A DNA stretch of 64,000 bases from Sepioteuthis lessoniana (GCA_963585895.1 OY757911.1:90805147-90869146); one strand, 5' to 3'. Shown: positions 41,006 through 52,604, numbered from the stretch's first letter. The notes: a model not told the origin generated them from the sequence alone. A program made the numbers and translations.

Positions 41006-41039
41006 CTTTATCTCAGTCTTTGGTAATTCGTAACGTCTC

Positions 41040-41226
41040 ATTTTCGCAGTCAGATTATGGTTATTGCATATATTATTAACCAGACTAAATTTTAGTCTCT
41101 TGCACAATTTTCAATGGATCACCTTTCCCACCCATTCCTGCTTACCCATATATTCATTTAGTGTTCGTTTGCTGCAATCGTTTATTCTTTATGTAATTTT
41201 AATTTCTGTCAACACCTAACCGACAC

Positions 41227-41283
<57 letters not shown>

Positions 41284-41575
41284 TCACTCTTTTGGGAGTT
41301 TTTCACGCCAGCGTTTGAGTGACAGCAAGTCTGTTCAAGTTTCCTGGACTCTTCTCAACATTCTGTCAGATCTTAATAATGTTGTGGACTAGATGGTCTC
41401 CACTTGTCCTCTGATTTCTAAATCTTCTCGTCGTTTTACCAAACTTTTGGGGATTGCTCTGAGTGCACCAATTACAATTGGTATCACCGTCAACTTCATG
41501 CTCGACAGATTTCTTCTGTTCTCTAGCAAGGTCTAGGTATTTATCTCTCTTTTCGTTATTCATTATCACTATCAT
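41040..41575 (-). pseudogene. RLE-type LINE, C-terminal fragment split by (TTA)n
   Basis: Minus-strand relic of the R2-like LINE. NEKRDKYLDLAREQKKSVEH and VDGDTNCNWC, which follow the endonuclease, are open at 41366-41575. A (TTA)n run at 41223-41281 interrupts the more distal part. The left edge resembles the block near 18150-18700. Confidence 0.65.
41223..41281. repeat. (TTA)n microsatellite
   Basis: About 20 perfect TTA units. Confidence 0.97.
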
Positions 41576-41613
41576 TATAACATAATATCAACATTATTAT
41601 TTACAAAAACATA

Positions 41614-42491
41614 CGAGGGGCACACGATAAGTTTCCTGACTTTTTTCATATGGGCACTTTTATTGATAGTACACACATGAAACTCTAGTCCCCTTCGAAG
41701 TAATCTCCTCCGTTTGCCGTTGTAACAACCTCTGGAAGGCCCATGCAAGTCCTCTTGTCTGAGCTGCAATCGTCACAGCCTCTTTTATCTCCTCAATTGT
41801 CTCATAACGACACCCTCTGAGCTTAGGGAATAAGCAAAAGTCACAGGGAGCAAGGTCTCGACCATAGGGAGGGTGAGGAACTGTCTTGATGCCCATCTTG
41901 GTCGAATAGTCTGTGACAAGGATGGAGTTGTGGACTGGCTCATTGTCCTGCAGGAAATGCCACTGATCCGATTTGAAGAGTGCTGGCCTCTTCTCTCTGA
42001 ATCTCTTCCGGAACTCCCTTAAAACCTCAACATATTAACTCTAACCCTAACCCTTTGGCCAATCAACTCTGGTGTATTGACTTCCTTACTCCTCCCACAC
42101 TTTTCATCATCCCTCACAGACTCCCTGCCTTCCTTGAATCTCTTTTGTCACTCAAAAACTGATGTTCGATTCATGCAACATTCTCCAAAAGCAGTCTGAA
42201 GCATTCCATACGTTTCTGTGGCATTTTTTTCCAAGTTTAAAACAGAATCTTATTGCATATCGTTCTTCTAAAGTGTCAGATTGCATTTTTGAAATTCACC
42301 AGCCGTGACAATTAGGCTTTAGTAGGGTGTATTCTAATTCCTGTTGAAGCTGTTCATTTGAATCTGAAATCATAAAAATTGGTCAGTCATCTCGTAAGAT
42401 GTATAGCAACAACATAGTGAATTTTCAAGAGTTTACGACAATTTTAAATGCCCGTACGAAAAAAGTCTGAAAACTTATCGTATGCATCTCG
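41614..42491 (-). mobile_element. mariner-type element, internally deleted, 878 bp with TIRs
   Basis: TA flanks at 41612-41613 and 42492-42493. The left TIR begins CGAGGGGCACACGATAAG. The right TIR reverse-complemented begins CGAGATGCATACGATAAG. Both continue with GTTT, CTGACTTTTTTC and a GGGCA block. A full mariner is about 1.3 kb, so some 400 bp are missing from the middle. The ends look intact enough for mobilisation in trans. Confidence 0.88.
41660..42320 (-). pseudogene. mariner-type transposase, central part deleted
   Basis: N-terminal DNA-binding region remains as TLEERYAIRFCFKLGKKC and NVWNASDCFW, with stops. It is joined, within degraded sequence, to the C-terminal catalytic half: FLQDNEPVHNS (second Asp), then MGIKTVPHPPYGRDLAPCDF (third catalytic residue region, Asp as in DD34D mariners) and LFPKLRGCRYETIEE. 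The first catalytic Asp and its surroundings are lost. The open part is 41660-41896. Confidence 0.85.
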
Positions 42492-42667
42492 TACTACCCG
42501 TAAAAAATTGATCGGAGATTTCCATATGTATTAGCACTTCTCCCTAAGATCAGACGATATGTCTTCTCAGTTTAGGATCAATGTTGTTCCTTGATTTTCT
42601 GTCGAAGATCAGAGCTATTACTCTTTAGTATCCCTCTTTATTATACACTAGTATACTCATCTTACTT

Positions 42668-42905
42668 CTTATAGTCACAAAGTCTCACTCATTGTCCTTT
42701 CTGACCTTCTTCACACGTCTATCGTGGGTAACATTATTCTGTCTATGTGGGTAGAATTTTCTATTGTCTACATTTTGAGGATATCTAGTATCAGCTAATT
42801 CTTCTGAGTTAATTTGTCCTTGTGATGTCGCTTGTCTACCTCTTCCACTGAACCAGGGTGTGTAGTTTTTATGCAATACCCGACCCAGGAATTAAACTCA
42901 CGAAC
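42668..42905 (-). repeat. Conserved repeat end, Penelope-like tail type
   Basis: Minus strand: GGTAGACAAGCGACATCACA and ATTAACTCAGAAG, then GTGTGAAGAAGGTCAGAAAG and TGAGACTTTGTGACTATAAG. The copy at 44.2-44.5 kb shares the same order of blocks. The small frame (42685-42876) covers it but is not clearly a protein. Confidence 0.5.
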
Positions 42906-43074
42906 GCCAGGTAACTAGATACAGCTTAACCAAGGTTTTTATACACTAGGCCATTTAGCGCAGTCTAAGAAAACAAGCTAGATTAATTTTCACAGTATCA
43001 ATCATAACTTGTAAAACAGAACTGCAGCAAAAACAATAATAAGAGAACTCACCAGAAAAATGTTAGTAAGAAGT

Positions 43075-43230
43075 AAGTAAAACAAAACAAACAAAAAAAC
43101 AAACAAAAAAAACAAACCAAAAAACAAAAAAACGAAAACACCCCCCCAAAAAAAAAGAAAGAAAGAAAAAAGAAAAGGAAAAAACGAAAACACAAAAAAC
43201 AAAAACAAAAAAACAAAAAAAAAAAACAAA
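43075..43230. repeat. (CAAAA)-type low-complexity tract
   Basis: A- and C-rich sequence with AAAAC units and one run of seven C. Confidence 0.9.
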
Positions 43231-43259
43231 TCAGAAAATTAATGACCTACTCACTGTCG

Positions 43260-43770
43260 TCCTTGAAATTTGCCGGCAGGGCTGAGAATACTTTGTCTGT
43301 ATCCCCTGCAGAGGGGTAAGTCCTCTCTAAAAAAGTATCCTGGGTGTGACACTAAATTGTATCTGATGGTGAGGCCCAAGTTCTAGAGAGTTGGGGAGTG
43401 TGGAGTACTCCTTCATCACCATTATCTCCAGGTTTGATATCGAGTGGTCGTACCAATTAGGGTCTAATCAATGAATCAAATGAATCTGTTTAAAAACCAT
43501 TCGTATTAGGAATACTTTATGACACATAACTGTAAATTATTTGTATAAAGAATTGTTACTTGAAGCTATAATTGTTTACAAAAGATTAATATTAGTTACT
43601 TAAAACCACATTGCTATGTGCAAATAAATGGCTATTATCAAGTGGAAATAATTACTTGAAATCATATTATTATTAGTACTAGATAGGAATACTAGAAACC
43701 CTGCAACAGTATGCAAATCATTTGTATTAGACAGGAAACCGTGTTATCATATAACCCTGCTCCAGCACCA
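43260..43770 (+). repeat. Family D repeat, tail missing
   Basis: Begins with GCCGGCAGGGCTGAGAATAC (reverse of the usual block end) and continues through CTAATTGGTACGACC-type sequence into reversed subrepeats (ATTACTTGAAATCATATTA). Confidence 0.7.
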
Positions 43771-43849
43771 AAAAGAAACGAATAAAAAATACAAAACTCT
43801 TGATAAACCACTCAAAAATGTATATATAAACTTATAATATATCATCATT

Positions 43850-44100
43850 CATCATCATCATGACGTGCTGCTAGCACGGAATCCCAGACCCTCTCTCGCC
43901 ATTTTCCCTATCGTTCATCGCCCTTCAGGGCTACATCCCGTATCCTCACATAGCTGCTGTATGTATGTTCTAGCTGGTCGTCCTGCTTTTGCTCGACCAT
44001 ATGTGGGGGTCCATTGGAGTACATCACTTATGAGCTCGTTTCTGCTTCTCCAGCAGTGTCCTGCGTTAACTCTTTGGCATAAAATAACCCTTGACGTCAT
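43850..44100 (-). pseudogene. RTE-like LINE, 3' end of ORF2
   Basis: The best preserved tail of this family. The open frame (44109-43915) reads NAGHCWRSRNELISDVLQWT, then PTYGRAKAGRPARTYIQQLC and EDTGCSP. The 3' end carries CATCATCATGACG triplets at 43854-43864. This region in related LINEs lies after the RT; its role is unknown to me. Confidence 0.8.
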
Positions 44101-44224
44101 GTCAACCATTTGATGTCAATAATCGATCAATCAATTAATCAATCAATTGGGATTTAGTGTGAATCAGGAATAGGGATAGAAGGAACAATTTAAGTGAAAC
44201 TCATGGTTTCCACCGAATCCATTC

Positions 44225-44470
44225 TTCATCGTAGCTTTTATTATAGTCACAATGTTTCAGTCATTGTACCCCCAGCCTTCGTCATTCCTAGTGGGTAAGC
44301 TTCTTGTAATTTCCGGCTGGACATTGCTTAGTCCGCGTGAGTAGATTCTTTTCATTCGTTGTCAACACTGTGGGTATCTCCCATCAGCTTCCGAGTTAAT
44401 ACGTCCTAGTGATGTCGTTTGTCTGCCTCTTCCATTAAAACCAAATTGTAGGGATTTTCGCAAGGATTAA
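44225..44470 (-). repeat. Conserved repeat end, Penelope-like tail type
   Basis: Minus strand: GGCAGACAAACGACATCACT, ATTAACTCGGAAG, then GACGAAGGCTGGGGGTAC and CTGAAACATTGTGACTATAA. Same block order as 42.7 kb. Confidence 0.5.
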
Positions 44471-44659
44471 ACGGCTTTCAGATAATTAGGGATAGCAATA
44501 CTTAGTTCTGTCGGAAAATTTGCCGCTGGTAACATGGAGCATTCAACATAATATCCCTAGTTTGCCTATTCCGCTGACCCAGAATATGTCAGAGCATAGA
44601 GTAATCAGGTGGTTGAATTTGGAGTTTTTAAGTCTTTTCTTTCTTAACTATAAGCTCTG

Positions 44660-44710
<51 letters not shown>
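44660..44710. repeat. (TA)n(TG)n microsatellite
   Basis: Compound run about 50 bp long. Confidence 0.97.
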
Positions 44711-44712
<2 letters not shown>

Positions 44713-44789
44713 GCGCAGGGAATGAGCTGGTCCGTGATAGAATACACAATAACCACTGGAGAAAAAATCAATGATGGTCTGAATTTTCA

Positions 44790-46110
44790 AGCAAGCTTCT
44801 CTCATTTCCGGAAAGAATATCACTGATTGAAAATAGAACCTGAATTCATCAATATCTGGACTAATCTTACAAGAAAGAATTTGATAAGGTCAAGTCGCGC
44901 GAAATTATCACTTTGGAGAAGATGAAAATCCGATGTATGAAAGCCCCAAATCATTACGTCGTTGTTAACATCAGTAAATGCCAACTAACTACTCCTGAGA
45001 AGTCACTGCCAAACAGGGTCTCAACTACGCTGCGATCATCAAGCGGATCCCATCCTAAGATTTGATAGCCCCAATCGAGGTGGTAACCTTGAAAATTCTT
45101 AAAGGTCCGGACAGATGAGCTAAGGTGGAAAGTGAAACAAGCAGTAGAGAAATCAAAGCCTCAAAAACCAAACATCTAAAAGGAAGAAATTATGGCCCTT
45201 AGATACGTAGATGATACATTCATTCTCTGGCCTCATCAGGAAGACGTTTGAACACTACTGAATCATGTAAACTCAATCAGACCATCTGAACAGTTCCCTA
45301 TGGAGAAAGAACAAGACAATAGATTATCCTTCCTAGATGCAAGGATTCATCTCATATCTGTATCGAAAGCTAACCTTCATTGGACATTACTTCAGCTTCA
45401 ACTCCCACCTTCCATATAATGTAAAGAAAAGAATCGTTCGTTGCCTTCAATATTGAGCAAAAGCCATTTGTAGTGATGCATATCAAGAAGAAATGAAGAG
45501 TTTTTTAGAGACAACGTCCATCGCAACAGCAACCCAGAGAGCATAATATCGGCGCCAAAAGATATGTAGTCCATATGATATCAGGTATTGCATGTCTCTT
45601 AAAAAATATTTCTTCCGAGTTAAGCCCCCTAACAGAACGCAATATGATTAAGAATTGTGTATACTCCATCCCATGCAGTTGTGATAAAGCATACAAAGGT
45701 GAGACATGACGCTTAGTGAGAGTAAGCCTAGAGGAACATCGAAAAGCATTTTGTCCCTGGTGGTCGAAAAGTCGGTCATGGCTGAGCATATATGGAAAGA
45801 AAAGAGAAACCATCTGCTCTTGTGGCATGAAGTTAAAATAATAGACGTTGAAGAACACAGGAGAATGAGACGTTTTAAAAAAATCAGTGCATATGTTGGA
45901 CTATAGTCACCTGTTGAGAATACCAAGTATAGAGATGAATACGATTTGGGAACCATTAATCAAAAAAGCTCGATGATAAAAAAAATTGCGATATGAGCTA
46001 AGGTAAAAAAACGTACATGATAGTAGTGATTAATATTTGGTAGGGTAATGGAGACATTAGTTTTATAAGTGTCTTTGAATGAAATAGTCTGGAGGTTGCA
46101 GTTTGTTCTA
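44790..46110 (+). pseudogene. Penelope-like retroelement, RT core deleted, GIY-YIG end kept
   Basis: Plus-strand relic. N-terminal part: KEFDKVKSREIITLEKMK and the LTTPEKS segment near 44990, typical of the region before the RT. At about 45205 the sequence jumps directly to ALRYVDDTFILWP, so RT motifs before the YVDD active site are missing. Then FTMEKEQ-like and DNRLSFLDARIHL, VKKRIVRCLQY, and the GIY-YIG endonuclease entry YSIPCSCDKAYKGET (45660-45705). The open piece 45706-45906 holds SVMAEHIWKEKRNHLLLWHE and KIIDVEEHRRMRRFK. Stops and shifts are many. The 3' non-coding part matches 40850-41000. PLEs normally insert at or near telomeric or open ends; nothing here shows that. Confidence 0.82.
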
Positions 46111-46335
46111 TTTGACCCATAGATAAGACCCCATCAGATGCTGTCAGTCCAGGTCAAAGTGGACCGGGGAGCGATGGTAATGAAGGGGTATCTTCACATT
46201 ATCCAAATCTCAAAGGTTGGAGTCTTGCCATCAGATGATTTAATGTCATCTCCAGGACATTTGTGCGGGGGTGTCTTACCCCTCATCAAAAATGCAGTAG
46301 GAGTTTCTACAGTCCCAGCTGACTGGTCAAACTCC
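46090..46335 (-). repeat. Family D repeat, 5' part
   Basis: The conserved block from TTTGACCCATAGATAAGACC to CAGTCCCAGCTGACTGG. Confidence 0.7.
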
Positions 46336-47190
46336 AGACTGAAAACAGCATTTAACCGGGTCATACTGAGTTCACCAGACACGATCGACCATCCTTGTAG
46401 TAGTGGAGCCATAAGTGAGGGTTAGGTATTCTATTGTTGGCTCTGCATTTTTGTCAGCGATGAACAAGTACTTGCATATTAAACTCATAAAAGTTTTGTT
46501 ACGAAATTAATGCCTCCAAAGTAATCCTGTGAACCCCAATTAAAGACGATGAGATTTTTCGATTCCCCCTTCTTTGGTGGCTGGGGCACGAGGAGACAAG
46601 TGTTCACATGTACAGAGAATAAGAAACGATTTGAATTTATGGGAAGAGTCATTTCCAACTGGAACGAAGAAACTACCCCGCACGTTGTGTTTTTTAACCA
46701 TTGCGACATACTTCCGGGCCTCGAAAGGCTAACAGAGGTCTTAACACTTGAGACGAGTTGTGTTTTTGTGCCATCCTATACTTTGTCTTCTCCGACATTG
46801 CAGTCGATAGTGACAACATTACACTTGTCTTCCAGTGTTGTTCTCTACTTAATATTTTGCTTAATAACCCTTTTCTTTTTACATAATCTACCTTGTCTTT
46901 TGTATCATAATGACAAAAAGTGAAAAAAGAAACAGAAGAAAGAATAGAACCCTCCAGTTAGGAAAGCATCGGAACACATGGACAAAAAGAAAAACTACAA
47001 GCGCCTAAGAATATAAGATGCATATACCTTTAAGCAAAAGGAAATGGAAGGAAAAGTAAGAAGAAAACAGCTTGAAACCAAACCCTGTGACAGGATTTTA
47101 ATCGAAGGAAAAAATGTTTGGACATTATCCTTTGTAATATACTTTGTACCAGTCTTAAAATGATCCAGGGTGGAACACAGAAATATTGAT
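46336..47190. other. Unrecognised region with a 124-codon frame
   Basis: The plus-strand frame at 46549-46923 begins MRFFDSPFFGGWGTRRQVF and ends in a hydrophobic segment (VVLYLIFCLITLFFLHNLP), possibly one membrane helix. The minus strand has a frame of 74 codons over the same part. Neither matches a family I know. It may be the edge of an element or chance. Confidence 0.3.
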
Positions 47191-47194
47191 CATA

Positions 47195-48085
47195 GAACAG
47201 GGAAATCGATGACGATGCACAAGGCCTAACACCCGAGAGCTGATACTGACATATTCTATGTGTCAAAAAGAGACAAAAGTGGACTTAGCAACATTGTGAG
47301 GATGAAGCAATTCTGTGACACAAAGAATATATGAATAACAGAAAAGAAAAACTGATTACAGCAGCCAGTAACAACAATAAGAAAAAGAAAACAACAATCA
47401 AAATATACAAAAACAAAAGATAGACAGAAAAACAGCTATATGGATACTTTAAACGACAAACTAAGGAGGTTGCGCATAAAATGAAGTAGAAATGGCTACG
47501 AAGAGAAAACCTGAAAAGAAAAACTGAATCTTTATTAATAACAGAACAAAATAATAACATAAAAAACTATTCATATCAAGCAAAAAATGATAATACACAG
47601 GAAAATAAATAATGTAGTTTATGTGGTGATGGAGATGAAAAAATCCATGATACAAAAAGCGAAGGTAGCAAAAAAAATTCTTGAACAAGCATTGAGAGGA
47701 GAAGGTGATCCACTAAGCATTTTGTGAGGAGCTAAAATTTGACTATACTATCAAATGCTATATGCACTAACCAGAAATTCTCTGTGACTTTGAGATACAA
47801 ACAGATCCCCCAATCCAGACCAAACTGACAACACTGTCATCGCTGATGTTAAAAAGTTGGTCACTAGGGGTGTCTGTGATTTTGTGATAAAAATGGATCA
47901 CCCAATCCAGACCAAACTGACTACACAGTCATCGCTGTTGTTAAAAAGTTGGTCTCTACGGGTGTATGTGACTTTGAGATAAAAATAGATCACCCAATCC
48001 AGACCAAACTGACAGCACTGTCATCGCTGTTGTTAAAAAGTTGGGCACCGCGTTTGCAGATTTTTATCAATGCAGCTTGCAGGTC
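47195..48085 (+). pseudogene. RLE-type LINE relic with a 92 bp triplication
   Basis: Plus-strand relic. LYGYFKRQTKEVAHKMK and WLRRENLKRKTE (about 47425-47530) lie between RT and endonuclease, followed by a decayed zinc segment near 47610. The endonuclease entry FEIQTD / PIQTKL segment is present three times in tandem (47780-48050). Stops are frequent. Confidence 0.65.
47780..48050 (+). repeat. 92 bp tandem repeat, nearly three units
   Basis: CAATCCAGACCAAACTGAC recurs at 47811, 47903 and 47995, with GTTAAAAAGTTGG after each. Units differ by only a few bases. Confidence 0.92.
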
Positions 48086-48327
48086 CTTGTTCATCGATAC
48101 AAAAAAATGTTTTACCAATAGTTGTGTGAAAAATAATGTTTTGTAGCTGAAAACTTGCTCTATCCAACAATGCTATTGCGTTCCGTCTATTATAGTTTTC
48201 GTGGAAATAAATAGAAACACTTATTTCTTGGGCGCTCCCATATAACCTTTTAAAATTACTTTCGAGGAATTTCTTATATGCTTCTTTCTTTTAACAGCAT
48301 TACATTTACAAATGATTGTAATGATGT

Positions 48328-48575
48328 TTGGTATGATGGTTAGAGTGTTTCCCAATGGCCCAAGAGACTGAGGTTCAATTCAAGGTCAAGTCATACCAAA
48401 GAATCCCAAAATGATACTTGATGCCTCCTTGCTTAACACCCAGCATTATAAGGTACGGATTTAGGGTAAGTGGAACAATACAAGGAAAGGAGTAGCACCC
48501 TTCCATACACCTCGTTGTAGGAGCTATTGAAAAGGGAGCCCTCGCGTCGCCCTTGATTACGGTCGACCAACTGAC
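48328..48575 (+). repeat. tRNA-derived SINE, family A
   Basis: Head TGATGGTTAGAGTGTTTCCC, box B AGGTTCAATTCAAGG, body and end GATTACGGTCGACCAAC. Older than other copies by number of changes. Confidence 0.8.
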
Positions 48576-48579
48576 TATG

Positions 48580-49280
48580 TTGTGATAGGTAAATTTTGTT
48601 GACTTCCGTTTTGTAGATTTAGAACAATTTTGTCGCAATTAAACTATCAGGATTAAATTCCTTTGGGTGCAAGTTCATTTTCTCATAATTACTATCGGCT
48701 TTGTCGTTATGATAAAAGCTAAAGACCATCAAGAGGTTCACTATGAACTAAAATCAGAACCATCAGAAAACAGTCATTTTCGCCGACAAATTATTACTTA
48801 TTGTGACCAGTCTGTGTGACTGTAATATCAATAGAACAATCGTATTGCATCGTTTGACGGCAATTTTCGATGTGTTTGTTGCGTTCATGGCCACTTCGAT
48901 ATTTATAATTTCTCAAGGGAGATAACTATTAAATGTTGATTTAAAAAGGCAGCTTTTAATAATATTTTGCTCCAATTTTTGTATATATGTTTTTTTGTGG
49001 AGTGGGCTATAGTATTGAACGCTTGAAGGTTGGTCTTCGTATATTTGTCGTATCAGAGTACCATAACTCAATTATTTGAGTATGAAACGAAAACAATTCA
49101 GACACTTGTAGCAGAGGAAAAGCATTGTGGTTTAATATTTCCTCCTGCTAAACAATGTAAAACAATTCACGACGAAAAACAAGATATTCCATGGCCGGAG
49201 CTAGTCGAATACAAGAATGACATAAGATACAAGAAAGGATTGTCCTAAAGGTCTTTTGGTGTAAGTTAGAGTCTTTAATT
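48580..49280. other. Unrecognised, possibly unique sequence with a 72-codon frame
   Basis: No repeat recognised. The frame at 49030-49248 reads TLVAEEKHCGLIFPPAKQCK and ends DIPWPELVEYKNDIRYKKG; composition looks protein-like but no family was recognised. It is flanked by SINE A on both sides. Confidence 0.3.
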
Positions 49281-49284
49281 ATAT

Positions 49285-49530
49285 ACGACCAAGTGGGTAG
49301 AGTGTTCGCCAATGGTCCGGGAAACCTGGATTCAATCCCAGGTTGCGTCAGACCAAAGACACATAAAATGGTTCTTGATACCTCCTTGCTTAACACTCAG
49401 CAATATAAGGTTCGTATCAAAGATAAAGTGGAGCAATCCAGGGAAAGGAGCAGTGCCCTCCCCTACACTTCGGTGTAGTAGCTATTTAAAAGGGAGCCTT
49501 CTGGTCGCTCTCGACTATGGTCACCAACTT
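49285..49530 (+). repeat. tRNA-derived SINE, family A
   Basis: Head AAGTGGGTAGAGTGTTCGCC, box B GGATTCAATCCCAGG, end CGACTATGGTCACCAAC. Well preserved. Confidence 0.87.
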
Positions 49531-49559
49531 TACAACTTACAACAAATTACATACGTATA

Positions 49560-50215
49560 AGAAGGTATAGAAATTGCATGTTTAAGATATGCCATTGTGT
49601 TCCATGTGACATGAAGTCTTCTGCAGGCAAGACCTCTTTGTTCGTGTTGACCGGAGCTCACACACACACGCAAGTGATTCTGGTTGATTGCCTCGTCAAA
49701 GAAGTTTGACTTTGATGGGCGCTTATTTTATATGTTACTTTGGTCACGCTACTTAGCGGCCTTTAGAAGTACCATTTGGCAAAAAAGGGATGTAATCCCA
49801 ACAATGTTAATGTAACACAACAAAAACAGATTATAATGACGGGATTTTTGTTTGCACTATAAGGTTAAATTTAGTTAGAAAATCAAGTTAGAGAATAAAG
49901 AATTTCCTAGCCAAGAATATCAACGCAGAACTCAGGGATACCCCCCACACAAATCCAATTACCGCTATCGTTTCGCTTTGTTGTTTCTTTTAAAAAATCC
50001 ATCCTGATCATTCATTTTTCCAAATTTTCATTTTTGTTAAATTTCGTTTACTGACTGAAATTTATCGTAACTATTGTGTTGTGTCATGAATGATTTCTGT
50101 TTTAGTGAAACAATTTTTTCAGGAATAATTGAATAAGGAATTGATTTCAATCAATAGCATATTCATTATTTCGAATCACCTCTTGCTATTTATCAGGTAC
50201 CTTGTTTACTCTTCT
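49560..50215. other. No recognised gene
   Basis: AT-rich sequence with a short CACACACAC run near 49660. Nothing supported. Confidence 0.45.
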
Positions 50216-50239
50216 TAAGTAAAATTCTGCTGGTTTTGA

Positions 50240-50732
50240 GCACAAAAAGTTTTTAATTGATCTACTCGAGAAAATGTTATGTCATTCGGAGTATTTTGTC
50301 GCGAAGGAAAAAATGGAAATCATTTGGCGCAAAATCTGCTGAATATAGCGAATAGGTAGCACAGATCAGCCAAAATCCAACATTTTTTCCCGCGTAATTT
50401 TTGCTGAAAGTAGCCTAGCGTTATCTTAGAGAAGCACATCGTTTCTCCTATAAGAAATGCTGTGTATTTTCTTGGAAGATTTTCATTTTCACTCTTCCAA
50501 TCTTTTTCAAGTGGCGCCATATTGTGAATTGGGATATGTTGACCTCAAGTGTTAATTGTCGAGCACTCTTGCGTAGATTGCATTCCACTAATTCTCTTAA
50601 AGCATCTTGATCGAAGTCTGATGAGTGTCCTGGTCTGGGTCAATCTCTTAATGACATATAGACAAAACGAAATTTTGAAAACCAGTTTCGGACTTGGCGG
50701 TCAGTAATGACACCTTAACTATAAGCACTATA
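50240..50732 (-). pseudogene. mariner-type transposase, internally deleted
   Basis: Minus-strand relic. The N-terminal DNA-binding part reads RQVRNWFSKFRFVYMSLRD, then GHSSDFDQDALRELVECN and SQFTIWRHLKKIGKV. It then passes, via a ~100 bp decayed join, to the C-terminal catalytic end YSADFAPNDFHFFLRDK. The first and second catalytic Asp regions are missing. The architecture (HTH plus extreme C-terminus) resembles the deletion at 41.6-42.5 kb, but the subfamily is different. A SINE C follows at once. Confidence 0.75.
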
Positions 50733-50749
50733 AATTTTCTTTGTTGTTT

Positions 50750-51047
50750 AGTGGAGGTGACCGTGGTGTAATGGTTATCGTCGCAGGATATGGACACGGC
50801 GACACGAGTTCAAATCCTGGACGAGAATGATTGCATTTCACATAGCACTAATACCCTTGGGAAAGGTATGAATCCAATTATTCTCCCTCCAGCTAAGGGT
50901 AAATAGAAGGACAGACTAGGTTCTTCAGCCTTGGTGAGACAACTAATCTAGGAGAAGGAAAACTCTGAATTCAAACCAGTTAAACTCCGCTTAAAAACTG
51001 ACCTTGTGTCATATCCTGCCCGAGCGGAGGGGTTGGTAAATAGGATG
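50750..51047 (+). repeat. SINE C insertion with target duplication
   Basis: Head CGTGGTGTAATGGTTATCGTC, box B GAGTTCAAATCCTGG, end CGGAGGGGTTGGTAAATAGG. Flanked by AATTTTCTTTG at 50733-50743 and 51048-51058, with further partial match after it. Confidence 0.9.
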
Positions 51048-51069
51048 AATTTTCTTTGCAGTTTCAATA

Positions 51070-51730
51070 GCGTTTTTTTTTTTAATTCTTAAACTGTCAC
51101 AACATTAAATGTCGAATATGCACTTTCAGTCCGTTCATTTTAGAGGCATGAGATCATTAATTAAATTATGCTGTACACTCTTTCACCCCTGACATAAAAA
51201 TGACCGCTGATGGCACTCTTTAATCAGATGATTTCCTATTGCGTTTAAAATATTATAAGATTAAGATGCATAGTTACAAATTGCTTAAAAAAACAGTAAT
51301 GATTTATAATGTAGCCCAGTACGTTTTTGTTGGTTGTTTAATTCTTATATAAATGCTTTTTGAAAAAAATACCTTCTAGCCAGTCACATCGACCGTCACT
51401 GATGGTTAATCCAAGCTGAAAACCATCAACTAAGTTGTTTCCTTCTTTAAAAACACCCGCCAGGCCACACACAAGGAAAAAAGCGCAGCAAGAAGAATCA
51501 CAATACTTCGTTATCAAACCCTGATCAGACCTTCAGCTGCGGGCGCAGCGTGCCTACCTGTTCCCGCCTTGGCCTTGTCACTCACGAACATTCCTGCAGT
51601 CTACGTGCACCACCTCCTTCTAAAGCTTAGTTCTCAAAGCCAAGCGATGGCGATGAGTTTAATTATGTAATGAGACTAGAGAAATCATTTTCCACTGACG
51701 TACCCTTGATTATCATTTTTAGATGTAATA
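51070..51730. other. No recognised gene
   Basis: AT-rich, then a somewhat GC-richer part (51500-51650). No frame or known repeat recognised. Confidence 0.45.
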
Positions 51731-51734
51731 AGTT

Positions 51735-52125
51735 CAATTCATTTATACAAGGGTAGATAGCCCCTACAAAAAGAAGTAAGCAATTGCCATAGTAGAATTA
51801 TTGTCAGATACAAATCCATGAAACCATATAACTTTCTCCAAGCAAATTATTATAATTAATAAATAGAATTATCAATTTTAAATAGGAACAACTGAAACCA
51901 TTTCATTGCATGCAAATTAGACAAGAATACTTAAAACCATGTAACAGTGTGCAAACAAATAATTTTAGACAAATAAAAGGAAATTTTAAAAAATGCAATG
52001 GGGCATTAAACATATAGTTATATAAATCAAACATTTAGAAATAAATAAAATTTCGATTTTAAATTTCGCACAAGGAATTGATATGCCATTGAACAAAAAA
52101 ACTAAACCAATCAACCAAGATTTTG
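51735..52125 (+). repeat. Family D repeat, 3' part
   Basis: Reversed subrepeats (CATATAACTTTCTCCAAGCA, AAACCATGTAACAGTGTGCA) lead to the shared tail ATTGATATGCCATTGAAC. Confidence 0.7.
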
Positions 52126-52189
52126 TCTAAATGGCTACAGCTGACCGGAATAAGATGATCTCTTCTTTGTCTTGGAATTCTATTCCCTT

Positions 52190-52600
52190 TGAAAGAAAAA
52201 ATGCTCCCAGTTATATTATCTAAAGTCCTTTCAAAGAATTTGGTATTTCCAGTAAGGTTTGAATTGGAGCGCTTCAGCTGAATGCATCTGATGGTAAGGC
52301 TCTACAGTTCTGGAGATCTGGGTGGATGGAGTACCTCTTTATTGCCATTGATACAAGGTCCACTTTTACCCAGATTGATAGTTACTACTAGGGCCCCATC
52401 TCTGTGCTGAATAGATATGTTTAAAAATGAATCGTATTCGATAGAACCATGTACCAAAAGAAAAACCTCTTAAGAAACAATTACACTAAAAATGTAAATA
52501 TGAACGTATAATGAAAGCGATTTCTTCCAGGCACAAAATAACCCTAGATGGATTGACATGCCGTTAAAATCAATCAATCAATCATAGCTCAATCAGCTTT
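52190..52600 (+). repeat. Family D repeat variant
   Basis: Block from TTTCCAGTAAGGTTTGAATT through GGCCCCATCTCTGTGCTGAA to the alternative end GATTGACATGCCGTTAAAAT with (AATC)n. This end type is shared with the repeats at 28.6, 40.5 and 44.1 kb and differs slightly from the main tail. Confidence 0.65.
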
Positions 52601-52604
52601 TATA

